Of a stretch of DNA of 64,000 bases, positions 50,771 to 59,729 are shown one piece after another (within the stretch, counting starts at the first letter, position 1; every line of letters begins with the position of its first letter). Location: NCBI GenBank assembly GCA_038746605.1, contig JBCDKM010000002.1, positions 186,001 to 250,000 on the forward strand. Direction: 5' to 3'. The stretch comes from Rubricoccus sp038746605 (GTDB lineage: Bacteria > Bacteroidota > Rhodothermia > Rhodothermales > Rubricoccaceae). The translations under genes and the position numbers were made by a program. The notes beneath the pieces were generated by a model. The model had not been told where the DNA came from and did no database searches. It saw only the letters and a program-made list of their open reading frames with translations.

Positions 50771-50923
50771 GGGGGCGAGGGTGGTGGATCTCAGGGCGTC
50801 GCCACATCTCTGAGAGATGGATCTCAGCAGAGATGGGCCCTGGCGACGGGGTCGCCCCTCACATCGGCCAGTTCTCGCAATCCTTAATCCCCCGCACGAG
50901 GCGTCGCGCCCGTGTGACCGTCT

Positions 50924-50943
50924 CCGCCTCGGTGCCGAGGCGG
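50924..50943. repeat. Dispersed palindrome, short class
   Basis: Arms CCGCCTCGG/CCGAGGCGG, loop TG, 21 nt after the WG-repeat gene stop (minus strand). Confidence 0.9.
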
Positions 50944-50964
50944 AGGCACTCAGCCGGGAGGGCG

Positions 50965-53259
50965 TCAGCGCGTCTCGCGCGGCCAGACGATCTCGCCCTC
51001 CTCATTCACGTAGCCCGTCACGGCGGGAAACCGGACCGCAGCCAGCCCCTCGCTGTAGGCCTCCACGAGGTGAAAGCTCGGCGTCACCACGCGTCCCTCG
51101 TAATCGATGAACGCGCGGCCCCTGCCGTCCTCGCTCTCCACGATGGCATGGACGCGGCCCTCACTCGGCGTGCTGAGAAAGGCGAACGTCGGCTCCACGA
51201 TCCACTCGCCGGAGGTGTCGATCAGCCCGTAAAGGTCCGTCTCCGGGTCTTTCGCGGAGGCGACACCCCCCACGAATGGCGAGACGTAGCGGTCTGACAT
51301 CGGGAGCACGAACGCCCCGTTCGTGTCGATGACGCCTTGCGTCTCGGCCTCGCCGTAGGAGGAGACGGCCGCGAGGCCCTCCGGGGAAAATGGCGCGACG
51401 TAGACGAACTGCGGCTCGATGGCCCACGTCCCGTCCGGCGCGAGGTAGCCCCAGCCGCCCTCATCCTCCTCCTCGTACGGAGTCCGCGCGGCGGCGCGGC
51501 CGTGGGAGAAGGGCTGAATCTCCTGCAGACTCGCCGGGAGGATTTCGCGACCCTCCAAATCTAGGATGCCGTACCGCCCGACCTCGTAGCGGTAGTCCTC
51601 GTGCAGTTCTGCGTACGGCACATCGCTTTCCGGGACGGTGTGAAACGCGATGAGCCCCTCGCCGAGGAGCAAGAGGTCGTCGTAGCGAGGCGGGAGCACC
51701 CAGGCGCCTGTCGTGTCGATGACGCCGACGGGACCGCGCTCCGTCTCCCCTGCGACCGCCAGTCCGTCGCGTACGGACGAGAGGCGACCAAACTGCGGCT
51801 CCACTGCGATCTCTCCCGAGGCGCGCACGAGCCCCCACCGTCCGTCATCGTCGAAGGCTGCGAGGCCTTCGGAGAAGGGAAAGAGGTAGCGCCCCGGCGT
51901 CTGGAAGAGGACCTGCCCCTCCGTATCGATGGCGACGGGCTGACCGTCCAGCCGGGCGACCGCGATTCCGTCCTCGAACGGCCCGGCGTTCCAGAAGCGA
52001 GGCTCGATGACGGTCTGTCCCTCGCGGTCGATGTAGCCCTGCCTCAGGCCGAAGCTGATCTTCGCGAGACTGCCCTCGAACCGCGAATCGAACGACTGGA
52101 AGCCCTCGAAACGCTTCACGGTGCCATCGCGCGAGAGGAGCATCTGGTTCGGGCCGGAGCCCGGCCACACACTCAAGGCTCGGTCCTCTTGCACCCAGGC
52201 CTGTCCGTTCTCGAACGCGTCGGCGAAAAGCCACGTTGGCTCGATCACCCACGCGCCGGTCGCGTCGCGGAAGCCCCACTGGCCGGTCTGCGGGTCGGAG
52301 AGGGCCACGAGGCCTTCAGAAAATCGAGGTGGCCTGATTCCGTCTTGCACCAGATCGGTACCCGTGTCGAAGAGCCCGTCCCCCACAAGCACGTATCCAG
52401 CAAGGCCTCGGTGATCGGCGCGGAACGCGACGCTTCCGTCTGGCCGGATGAAGGCGGGCTGGGTGCTCTCGACGTAGGTGAAACCGTCGGTTCCCGTCAC
52501 GCTGGACGGCTCGGGGAGGACGACCCACGCGAGGCCCTCGGAGAAGGGCGCGGCCTCCGCGTACTGCGACTCCAGCGCGATGGCGCCGGTGGCGTCTACG
52601 TAGCCCCAGACCTCTCCGTCGCGAACCGCTGCGAAGCCATCGGAGAAGGGCTGTCCGTACGCGAAGCGGGGCGGCACGACCTCGCGCCCGTCGCGGTCCA
52701 CGTAGCCCCAGAGGGCGGGGATGGGCGGGGTGTCGTCCGGGAGCCGGTAGTCCGGGGAGTAGCGGGGCTTCCAGCCGGTGGCGACTTGCGCCCGGCCCTC
52801 GTAGAACGGCCCGACGCCGGTGTACCGAGGCTCGATCACCTCGCGCCCCTCGGTGTCGATGAAGCCCCAGAGGCCATCGCGCTGCACGGGAGCACGTCCC
52901 TCGATGAACACGCTCGTCTTCTCGTACTGCGGTGGGACTACCATCCGGCCATCGGGGGCGATGAACCCCCAGAGGCCGTCGGTCCGAACCGGCGCAAGCT
53001 CACCGGCGAACGGCCCGGCGGCATCGAAGCGTGAGTCAATCGCGACGGAGCCGTCGGGGCCGAGGTATCCCCACCGGTCGCCGTCGCGGACGGCCGCGCG
53101 GTCCTCGGAGAACGGCTCGGCTGCGTCGAAGCGGAGTGGAACGACGAGTTTCCCCTCGCGGTCGATGTACCCGAACCGTCCGTCGAGTTCGACGGGGTAC
53201 AGCGGGGATACCGTGGTATCGGGGGCAGCCACGAGGAGAAGCAGAAGGGCAGCGAGCAC
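50965..53259 (-). CDS. Exported WG-repeat protein
   Basis: 764 residues from a GTG; a stop codon lies two codons upstream, so this start is forced. A short hydrophobic leader (LAALLLLLVAA) is followed by a dozen or more WG (KWG) repeats of about 40-50 residues, such as DGLWGFIAPDGRMVVPPQY and DGEVWGYVDATGAIALESQY, to the end. WG repeats form a beta-propeller or solenoid of unknown role. Unlike its neighbours it has no sorting domain, so it is probably periplasmic. It sits between the S8 and the choice-of-anchor B genes. Confidence 0.88.
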   Translation of the reverse strand: MLAALLLLLVAAPDTTVSPLYPVELDGRFGYIDREGKLVVPLRFDAAEPFSEDRAAVRDGDRWGYLGPDGSVAIDSRFDAAGPFAGELAPVRTDGLWGFIAPDGRMVVPPQYEKTSVFIEGRAPVQRDGLWGFIDTEGREVIEPRYTGVGPFYEGRAQVATGWKPRYSPDYRLPDDTPPIPALWGYVDRDGREVVPPRFAYGQPFSDGFAAVRDGEVWGYVDATGAIALESQYAEAAPFSEGLAWVVLPEPSSVTGTDGFTYVESTQPAFIRPDGSVAFRADHRGLAGYVLVGDGLFDTGTDLVQDGIRPPRFSEGLVALSDPQTGQWGFRDATGAWVIEPTWLFADAFENGQAWVQEDRALSVWPGSGPNQMLLSRDGTVKRFEGFQSFDSRFEGSLAKISFGLRQGYIDREGQTVIEPRFWNAGPFEDGIAVARLDGQPVAIDTEGQVLFQTPGRYLFPFSEGLAAFDDDGRWGLVRASGEIAVEPQFGRLSSVRDGLAVAGETERGPVGVIDTTGAWVLPPRYDDLLLLGEGLIAFHTVPESDVPYAELHEDYRYEVGRYGILDLEGREILPASLQEIQPFSHGRAAARTPYEEEDEGGWGYLAPDGTWAIEPQFVYVAPFSPEGLAAVSSYGEAETQGVIDTNGAFVLPMSDRYVSPFVGGVASAKDPETDLYGLIDTSGEWIVEPTFAFLSTPSEGRVHAIVESEDGRGRAFIDYEGRVVTPSFHLVEAYSEGLAAVRFPAVTGYVNEEGEIVWPRETR

Positions 53260-53293
53260 GAGATCAGCAGGGTCGGAGCACTCTCGGGTGGGT

Positions 53294-53327
53294 CCGCCTC
53301 GGTACCTCTACGGGAGCACCGAGGCGG
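53294..53327. repeat. Dispersed palindrome, long class
   Basis: Arms CCGCCTCGG/CCGAGGCGG, 16-nt loop TACCTCTACGGGAGCA. Confidence 0.9.
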
Positions 53328-53337
53328 GACGGGTCGG

Positions 53338-55449
53338 CTACTGCACGACCACCACGCGGCGCGTCGAGACGGTCATGCCTGCTGCGAGGCGGATGACGTA
53401 GACGCCCGGTGCGAGATCGCCCGCTTCCCAGACCGCCTCGTGGGCGCCCGCCTGACGGTACCCATCGACGAGCAGCGCCACCTCGCGGCCTCGCGCATCG
53501 TGCACGCTGACGCGGACGGGGCCCGCCTCGGGGAGTGAGAACGGGAGAGTCGCGCGGCCTCGGACCGGGTTCGGCGTGGCTGCACCCAGCGCGAGCGTCG
53601 CAGTCTTCGCAGCGGGAGGCGTCGTGATCTCGAAGGCACCGGACTTCGGCTTCACCTTGCTGCCGGTCGTGGGATCCGTGTAAACGAGCATGATCTTGTA
53701 GCCCGTCGCGGGGGTCTGTCCGACCGGAACCTCCCAGTCCCAGGACCCGTCGTTGAGGACGTTCTTCTCCAAGCGCGTGTTGCCGTTGCCGATGAGGCGG
53801 ACCTGAAGCGTCGTGGACGCCGGGATATCGCCCGGATCCCAGGTGACGGTCTGTGTGGTCCCGGCTGCCCAGACGGCGCCCGAGGCGGGCGCGGTGACGG
53901 TGATCGGCGTCGGAGGCGGCACGCCGCCCGTGATCTCGAAGGCGGTCGTCTTGGGCCGCACCTTGTCGCCAGTGTCGGGGTCTGTGTACACGCCGATGAT
54001 GCGGTAGTCCGTCGCTGAGGCCTGCGTGGCCGGGATCGCCCACTCGTAGGAGCCGGTGTTCGGGACGCTGTTCGCGATGGTGCTGTTGCCCTCGGTCGCG
54101 CTCTTGAGGTTGAGCTTCATCGTGACCCCCGCTGGGACACCGCCAGGACTCCAGGTGACGGTGTACGTCGTGCCCGCATTCAGGACTTCGCCTCCGACGG
54201 GCGCGGTGAACGCGATGGGACCGGTGCCCCCCGGACTCCCCGCCAACACGTCGGGCTTGAGGACGAACAGGCCGTTGTTGATGTCGTTCGCGATGACCGT
54301 CCCGCTCGCGAAATACGGGTAGTTGCTCCACTGGCCGTCGAAGTTGAAGCGGTCGTTGGCCGGGTAGGTATCGAAGTAGCCCACCTCAGTCATGGAACCA
54401 GCCGCGAGGGTGCTGGCGTCGAGGATGCGGAGTCCGGCGGCGTAGTTGCTCTGGAAGACGTAGCCATCGCGCAGATACAGATTGTGATCCCGCGCGTTGC
54501 TCGTGCCGCTGTGGAAGAACTCGAAGCTGGGCGAGTCGAGATCCGTGAGATCGAACACGATGGTCCGTGTCGGCGTGGAGCTGCTGCCGTCCAGTTCGTC
54601 GTTGACGACGAAGTAGCGCTGGTCATCATCGAACCAGCCCTGGTGCGTGTAGCTCGGCGAAGGGTAGAAGCCCTTCGAGATCTGAGCCGGGCTCGCGGGA
54701 TTCGATACGTCCACGATGGTGAGCGTGTCCTCGTTGCTCGCGACGCAGATGGACTTCCCCGTGTGATCCGTGTCTGGTCCGTCGTAGGTGACACACTGGG
54801 CGTCGTGGGTGTAGCCGTCGGCGTCGTAGCAGCCTGCGAAGGTGGGCGAGGTGGGGGTGCTGATGTCCACGACGTGGAGACCTCCACCGGAGCACGTCGT
54901 CCCGGACCTCACGCCCACTCCAAACGCCAGCCCCGCGTCTTCGTCGATCACGATATTGTGCGCGCGGCCGATCGGGGTGTAGCGGGCATCGGCGGAGAAG
55001 GTCACGGGTGGGCTGGAGACACTCAGCAGCCGCGAGAGATCGAAGACCTGCATGCCGTGGGAGAACGCCTCCGAGACGATGAAGGCGTGGTCTGCATACA
55101 CCTTCACGTCGCGCCAACTCGACGAGGACGTGGCCGTGGGCAGCTTCCCGAGGAAGACCGGCTGGACCGGATCCGTGACCTCCACGAACGCCGTCCCGTT
55201 GCTCATCCCAACGAGCGCGAACTCGCGTCCGCTCGCAGCATCGGTCCACCCCCAGATGTCGTTGTTGATGCTGGGCGCGGGCGAGCCGGAAGTCGCGAAG
55301 GTGGAGGTCGGGAGGTGCGCCATCAGGTCCACGCCGTCACAGGCGTAGGCCGTGGAGCCGTCCGTGGCGGTGCCGTTCGTGCAGGGGGACTGCGCGAGGG
55401 CGGCCAGAGGCGCGAGGACGAGAAAGAAGGCGAGGAAGCGCTGGAGCAT
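53338..55449 (-). CDS. Secreted choice-of-anchor B protein with two Kre9/Knh1-like domains and CTD
   Basis: 703 residues. Signal peptide (ends AALAQ), a beta-propeller-like region of about 370 residues typical of choice-of-anchor B proteins (NNDIWGWTD, ALVGMSNGTAFVEVTDP, WRDVKVYADHAFIVSEA, HNIVIDEDAGLAFGVG), two repeated domains of about 95 residues that begin ITVTAPASGAVWAAG-like and end AFEI, and a sorting domain (ATPNPVRGRATLPFSLPEAG...). The two repeats are nearly the same as those in the 55583 protein. The start at 55449 gives the signal peptide. Binding partner unknown. Confidence 0.88.
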   Translation of the reverse strand: MLQRFLAFFLVLAPLAALAQSPCTNGTATDGSTAYACDGVDLMAHLPTSTFATSGSPAPSINNDIWGWTDAASGREFALVGMSNGTAFVEVTDPVQPVFLGKLPTATSSSSWRDVKVYADHAFIVSEAFSHGMQVFDLSRLLSVSSPPVTFSADARYTPIGRAHNIVIDEDAGLAFGVGVRSGTTCSGGGLHVVDISTPTSPTFAGCYDADGYTHDAQCVTYDGPDTDHTGKSICVASNEDTLTIVDVSNPASPAQISKGFYPSPSYTHQGWFDDDQRYFVVNDELDGSSSTPTRTIVFDLTDLDSPSFEFFHSGTSNARDHNLYLRDGYVFQSNYAAGLRILDASTLAAGSMTEVGYFDTYPANDRFNFDGQWSNYPYFASGTVIANDINNGLFVLKPDVLAGSPGGTGPIAFTAPVGGEVLNAGTTYTVTWSPGGVPAGVTMKLNLKSATEGNSTIANSVPNTGSYEWAIPATQASATDYRIIGVYTDPDTGDKVRPKTTAFEITGGVPPPTPITVTAPASGAVWAAGTTQTVTWDPGDIPASTTLQVRLIGNGNTRLEKNVLNDGSWDWEVPVGQTPATGYKIMLVYTDPTTGSKVKPKSGAFEITTPPAAKTATLALGAATPNPVRGRATLPFSLPEAGPVRVSVHDARGREVALLVDGYRQAGAHEAVWEAGDLAPGVYVIRLAAGMTVSTRRVVVVQ

Positions 55450-55479
55450 GGAGCGGCCGGGATTTCGGGACGGGTGCGT

Positions 55480-55499
55480 CCACCTCGGTCCCGAGGTGG
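55480..55499. repeat. Dispersed palindrome, short class, compensated
   Basis: CCACCTCGG, loop TC, CCGAGGTGG. Both arms differ from the consensus at the paired position (G to A and C to T), so the stem is kept. Confidence 0.9.
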
Positions 55500-55535
55500 G
55501 CAGGTCACTCGGAGAGAGAGACGACGTGCGGCTGG

Positions 55536-55575
55536 CTCTGCGCTCCGCTGGCGGCGTCACCAGCGGAGCGCAGAG
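55536..55575 (-). terminator. Long perfect hairpin after the 55583 gene
   Basis: CTCTGCGCTCCGCTGG and CCAGCGGAGCGCAGAG form a 16-bp stem with loop CGGCGTCA, 7 nt after the stop. Confidence 0.8.
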
Positions 55576-55582
55576 GGGGACG

Positions 55583-58500
55583 TTAGCGAACCACGACGGC
55601 GCGGCGCACGAGAACCTCGGGGCCCGTCGCGAGGCGGACCACGTAGACGCCCGGTGCCAGGTCGCCCGCTGCCCAGATGGCCTCCTGGCTTCCGGCGGCG
55701 TGGTGGCCCTCTGCGAGGACGGCCACCTCTCGGCCCTGCACGTCGTAGACCGCCACGCGGACCTCGCCCGCTTCGGCGAGCGTGAACGGCACGCGGGCCG
55801 CGCCCCGCGTGGGGTTCGGCGCGATGGCACCGAGGGCGAGTTCGACCCCAGACTTCGCAGCGAGAGCGGCTGTCGCGGAGATCTCGAACGTGTCCGACTT
55901 CGGCTTGACCTTGCCGCTACCGTCCGGATCGTCGTAGACGAGCATCACGCGGTAGTCCGTGTTCGGCGCTTGACTAGCCGGGATGTCCCAGACCCACTCG
56001 CCGTCGTTGAGGACGTTCTTCGCGATGCGCGTGTTGGTGCCTCCGTTGCCGAGGACTCGGATCTGAAGCTTCGTCGAGGCGGGCACATCGCCGACGTTCC
56101 AGGTGATCGTCTCCGTTGTACCGGTAGCCCAGACGGCGCCCGAGGCGGGCGCGGTGACGGTGATCGGCGTCGGAGGGGCGACGCCACCTGAGATCTCGAA
56201 GTCGCCCGTCTTGGGTCGGACGGTCCCACCGGTGGAGGGGTCCGTGTAGACGCCCACGATGCGGTAGTCCGTCGCGGCGCCCTGCGTGGAGGGAATCGAC
56301 CAACTGTAGGACCCCGTGTTGGGCGCCTTTCGCTCGATGGTGCTGTTGCCCTCCGTCGGACTCTTGAGCAGCAGCTTCATTTCCACATTCGCCGGAACAC
56401 CGCCCGGACTCCACGTGACAGTGTAGCTGGTACCTGCCGCGAGTGTCTCCCCTGCCGTCGGCGCCGTAAAGACGATGGGCCCGGTGCCAGCCGTCCCGCC
56501 TTCCTCCACGGTCAGGGTCACAGGAATCGTGACCGTCGGGTTGACAGGGTCGTTGGAGGTGATCACTAAGTCCGCCGTGTAGGTCCCCTCGGCCAGTTCG
56601 GAGGCGTCGAAGTCCAGCGTGAGAGCGTCGGAGTTGCCGGGCTGGATGGTGCCGTTCGCGGGCGAGACCGTAATCCAGGTCGTCGGTACCTCGAAGAGAA
56701 TCGCCTTGTTGGAGGCCACGTAGCCCGAGTTGCGGACTACCTGGAGGCCATCCGTCCCGCCGTCGCTCTCGATCCCGACTGTCGCGGAGTTGAGGGTGCC
56801 GTTCATCGTGCCGTATTGCACCTCGATGCCGCCGCTCGGCGAGAGGATCACCTGGAAGGTGAGACCCTGCGAGGTGTTGTAGCGCGGCACGTCGTCGTAC
56901 TGCACTACGAATCGGCCGTCCGGGAGGGTGCCTGTGTAGACCGCCGCGTTGCTCGCGTCGAGATCGTCCCAGAACGGCGCGATGACGGCGTTGGGTGCTG
57001 CGGAGGCTGGGATCGTTCCGTTCGTGTAGGTGTCACCCGTGACCGCATCGAAGGTCAGGAAGCCGTTGGAGAACACGCGGACGCTGGTGCGCGCATTCCC
57101 ATAGAACGGGAAGGAGAAAGGCAGCGCGATGTCCGCGTAGCCCTCGTCCGCAGCCGGGAACGAACTCGCAGCGGTCCAGGTGACGGCGGAGCCGGAGCCC
57201 GAGATGTCCTGGAAGTTGACGGCGGGCCCGTCCGCCTCGTCGGAGTCGCGGAACTCGTAGCCGAAGGCATCGGGGCCACCCGCGAGGCGGGCGAGGGGAC
57301 CCGATCCATCGCCGCTGCGGTCACCCTTCGGCGCCTCGGAGCGGACCACGAAGGGTCGCGCGAGGCTGCTCAGGGGACCGGCCAACTCGGGTGCGAACGT
57401 GCTCTCGTTCTGGATTGCGGCGGCGTAGTTCAGGGGGGCTGCTCCGGCGCCCGCCCCATTGGCGACGTTCACGGCCGCGCTGCCTGTCGCACCCGGCTCC
57501 ACGCTCTCGGATACCGAGGCGGGCGAGACCGAGAGTTCCGCCGGGGGTCCGCTCGGCGTGACGGAGAACGGCTGCGGGTTGACGTTGAAGAAGACGTTGC
57601 CGACGCCCTTGACCAGAATCCGGCCCTGGCTCGTGCTCACATTGGGGAGCGTGACCGAGGCGCTGCCGTCGTTCGGCGTGGAAGGCGTGAGGGTGTAGTC
57701 GAACGAGGCGCCGCCGTTGTCCGAGAAGAGGATCTCCACGTTCGGCGTGTTCACCGCGCCCGATGCGGTCCCGGCCACGTTCCACGTCACCGTGACCGTC
57801 CCGCTGTAGGACTGGCCGCTCGTGCTCGCGAAGGTGACGGTGAACGGACCGGCCGAGCCGATCACCTCCACGTCTGTGCTCGCGTCGTTGATCGCGCCGC
57901 CTCCCGGGCGGTTGTCTCGCGCGGTGAGGCGGAAGGTGAGCGACTCGTTCCCCGTCGGCAGCTTCTCGCCGATCACGGGATTCTGCCCCGCCAGGAGGCG
58001 GCTCATCTGCGGGAAGGTGCGGGTCGGGCTGTTCGTCGGCTCGAAGGAGCGGAAGAACGGGACCTGATTGGCGTTCACATCGGCCTGAGGGCCGAGATCG
58101 AACTCTTCCCAGGTGTAGGTCAGCGAGCCAGGCGTGTCGTCGGTGGCGCTGCCCGTGAGCATGAACGGCGTCCCCGCCGGGATGGTGAAGCTGCTCGGCG
58201 CCGTGACCGTCGGGATGGTGTTGCCGGTGGACGTGACCGTGCCGCAGGTGCCGCCGCTGCCCGTGGTGACGTGGGCGGTCATCTCGTCCAGCGAGATGCC
58301 GTGGAAGTACGGGTCGCTGTTGTTCTGCAGGTTATCGTTGCCGCAGATGCCCGCATACGCCTGGATGGTGGAGCCGGAGCCCGGCTCGTAGGCCGTAGAG
58401 CCATTGCGGTTGCCGCCGGAGCAGCTCCCGGAGTCGCCATTGAAGGTGTGGTTGCCACCGAACTGGTGGCCCAGCTCGTGCGCCACGTAGTCCACGTCGA

Positions 58501-59494
58501 AGGCATCACCGACCGGGTTCGGGAGGCCCGTCGTGCCACCCGCCTTGAGGCTGTTGTTGCAGACCACGCCGAGGTAGGCCACCCCGCCACTGTTCGTCGT
58601 GACGACGTGCCCCACATCGAAGTTAGCGTTGCCGATCACATTGCTCAGGTTCGTCCGGTTGCGGTCGATGTCGCCCGAGTTGTTGCGGTAGGGGTCCGTC
58701 GCAGCGTTGGTGTAGACGATCTGGTCGTTGTTCGCGATCAGCTCGAAGCGGACCGAGAGATCGCGCTCGTAGATGCCCGTCACGCGGTTGACCGTGGTCA
58801 CGATAGCCGCGAGCCCATCGGCGACGGTGCCACCGTGAAACTGCGTGAATTCACCGGAGGCTGCCATCGCGAGGCGGTACGTGCGCAGTTCATCGCCGTG
58901 GGCGCCCGCGGCCTTGTGGGCGTGGGTTTCGTGCCCCTCGTGCGCTGCATGGTCACGCACTTCGTCCGCGACTCGGCCGCGCGCACGAGGATCGACCACG
59001 AGGTCGGTCGCGCGGTACACCACGTACGTCTCGTTCTGCCCGACCACGTACGGGTCGATGTAGACCGTGCCTCCAGGCGCGAAAAGCATCCCTCGGAAGC
59101 CTTTCGGCGTGTAGCTCAGGCGACCGTGGATGGCACCCCCTCCCTGCGCGAGATAGGTCCGAATCTGGGGGAACTTGGCCTGGAGAGCGGGCGCCAGGAT
59201 AGAGGACTCCACCACACGAACGCTCACCTCGCGACCGTCGGGCATTGGAATCGTGAGCACCGTTCCATTGGACGTCTTGCCGACCTGTGCCTCGGCAGGA
59301 GCCGCCTCCAGGCGCTGGGCCATCTGCGCCTCATCTAGGCGAACCAGACGGTAGGTCTGTGGGAGGGTCGAGCGCTTGGACGCCGTGAGGGATGTCTCCG
59401 AGACATCAGACCAGAGCCCGGTTTGCGCCTGGGCCGGTGCCGCCGCGAGGGCGACAATCGCCACCATGCAGGCGGCGAGGATCACACGAATCAT
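55583..59494 (-). CDS. Secreted reprolysin-type (M12B) zinc metalloprotease with CTD
   Basis: 1303 residues. Signal peptide (ends APAQAQ), propeptide (to about 190), metzincin domain with H339-ELGHQFGGNH349 (His339, 343 and 349 bind zinc, Glu340 catalyses), a beta-sandwich (PAELSVSPASVSESV), an anchor region (DAFGYEFRDSDEADGPAVNF), an Ig-like repeat, two Kre9/Knh1-like domains and a sorting domain (IAPNPTRGAARVPFTLAEAG...). A His-rich patch (HAAHEGHETHAHKAAGAHGD) lies before the catalytic domain. A long antisense open frame lies on the other strand but is a composition effect. Confidence 0.93.
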   Translation of the reverse strand: MIRVILAACMVAIVALAAAPAQAQTGLWSDVSETSLTASKRSTLPQTYRLVRLDEAQMAQRLEAAPAEAQVGKTSNGTVLTIPMPDGREVSVRVVESSILAPALQAKFPQIRTYLAQGGGAIHGRLSYTPKGFRGMLFAPGGTVYIDPYVVGQNETYVVYRATDLVVDPRARGRVADEVRDHAAHEGHETHAHKAAGAHGDELRTYRLAMAASGEFTQFHGGTVADGLAAIVTTVNRVTGIYERDLSVRFELIANNDQIVYTNAATDPYRNNSGDIDRNRTNLSNVIGNANFDVGHVVTTNSGGVAYLGVVCNNSLKAGGTTGLPNPVGDAFDVDYVAHELGHQFGGNHTFNGDSGSCSGGNRNGSTAYEPGSGSTIQAYAGICGNDNLQNNSDPYFHGISLDEMTAHVTTGSGGTCGTVTSTGNTIPTVTAPSSFTIPAGTPFMLTGSATDDTPGSLTYTWEEFDLGPQADVNANQVPFFRSFEPTNSPTRTFPQMSRLLAGQNPVIGEKLPTGNESLTFRLTARDNRPGGGAINDASTDVEVIGSAGPFTVTFASTSGQSYSGTVTVTWNVAGTASGAVNTPNVEILFSDNGGASFDYTLTPSTPNDGSASVTLPNVSTSQGRILVKGVGNVFFNVNPQPFSVTPSGPPAELSVSPASVSESVEPGATGSAAVNVANGAGAGAAPLNYAAAIQNESTFAPELAGPLSSLARPFVVRSEAPKGDRSGDGSGPLARLAGGPDAFGYEFRDSDEADGPAVNFQDISGSGSAVTWTAASSFPAADEGYADIALPFSFPFYGNARTSVRVFSNGFLTFDAVTGDTYTNGTIPASAAPNAVIAPFWDDLDASNAAVYTGTLPDGRFVVQYDDVPRYNTSQGLTFQVILSPSGGIEVQYGTMNGTLNSATVGIESDGGTDGLQVVRNSGYVASNKAILFEVPTTWITVSPANGTIQPGNSDALTLDFDASELAEGTYTADLVITSNDPVNPTVTIPVTLTVEEGGTAGTGPIVFTAPTAGETLAAGTSYTVTWSPGGVPANVEMKLLLKSPTEGNSTIERKAPNTGSYSWSIPSTQGAATDYRIVGVYTDPSTGGTVRPKTGDFEISGGVAPPTPITVTAPASGAVWATGTTETITWNVGDVPASTKLQIRVLGNGGTNTRIAKNVLNDGEWVWDIPASQAPNTDYRVMLVYDDPDGSGKVKPKSDTFEISATAALAAKSGVELALGAIAPNPTRGAARVPFTLAEAGEVRVAVYDVQGREVAVLAEGHHAAGSQEAIWAAGDLAPGVYVVRLATGPEVLVRRAVVVR

Positions 59495-59633
59495 GAGGGA
59501 GGGTGAGTGTGGTGGGCGAGGAACGTACCCGGGGATCGGCTGGAATGCGAACGATTACACTGAGGAAGTCCTGAGGAATGCGGGCATACCGCGCCACGCA
59601 CCTGAACTGCGATGCCGCGCGGCACACGTCCGT

Positions 59634-59667
59634 CCGCCTCGGTGTCTCCATGGGCCGACCGAGGCGG
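59634..59667. repeat. Dispersed palindrome, long class
   Basis: Arms CCGCCTCGG/CCGAGGCGG, 16-nt loop TGTCTCCATGGGCCGA. Confidence 0.9.
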
Positions 59668-59729
59668 GCACACACCCATGTGCCCCGCCAGCCAACGCCA
59701 GCGAGGCACTCGGACAGCGCGTGACCGCT

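Noticed and set aside
57481..57525. Palindrome-like CTCGG-CCGAGGCGG inside the M12B gene
   Set aside because: The left arm is incomplete, and the codons encode a conserved-looking SVSESV segment. It is probably chance.
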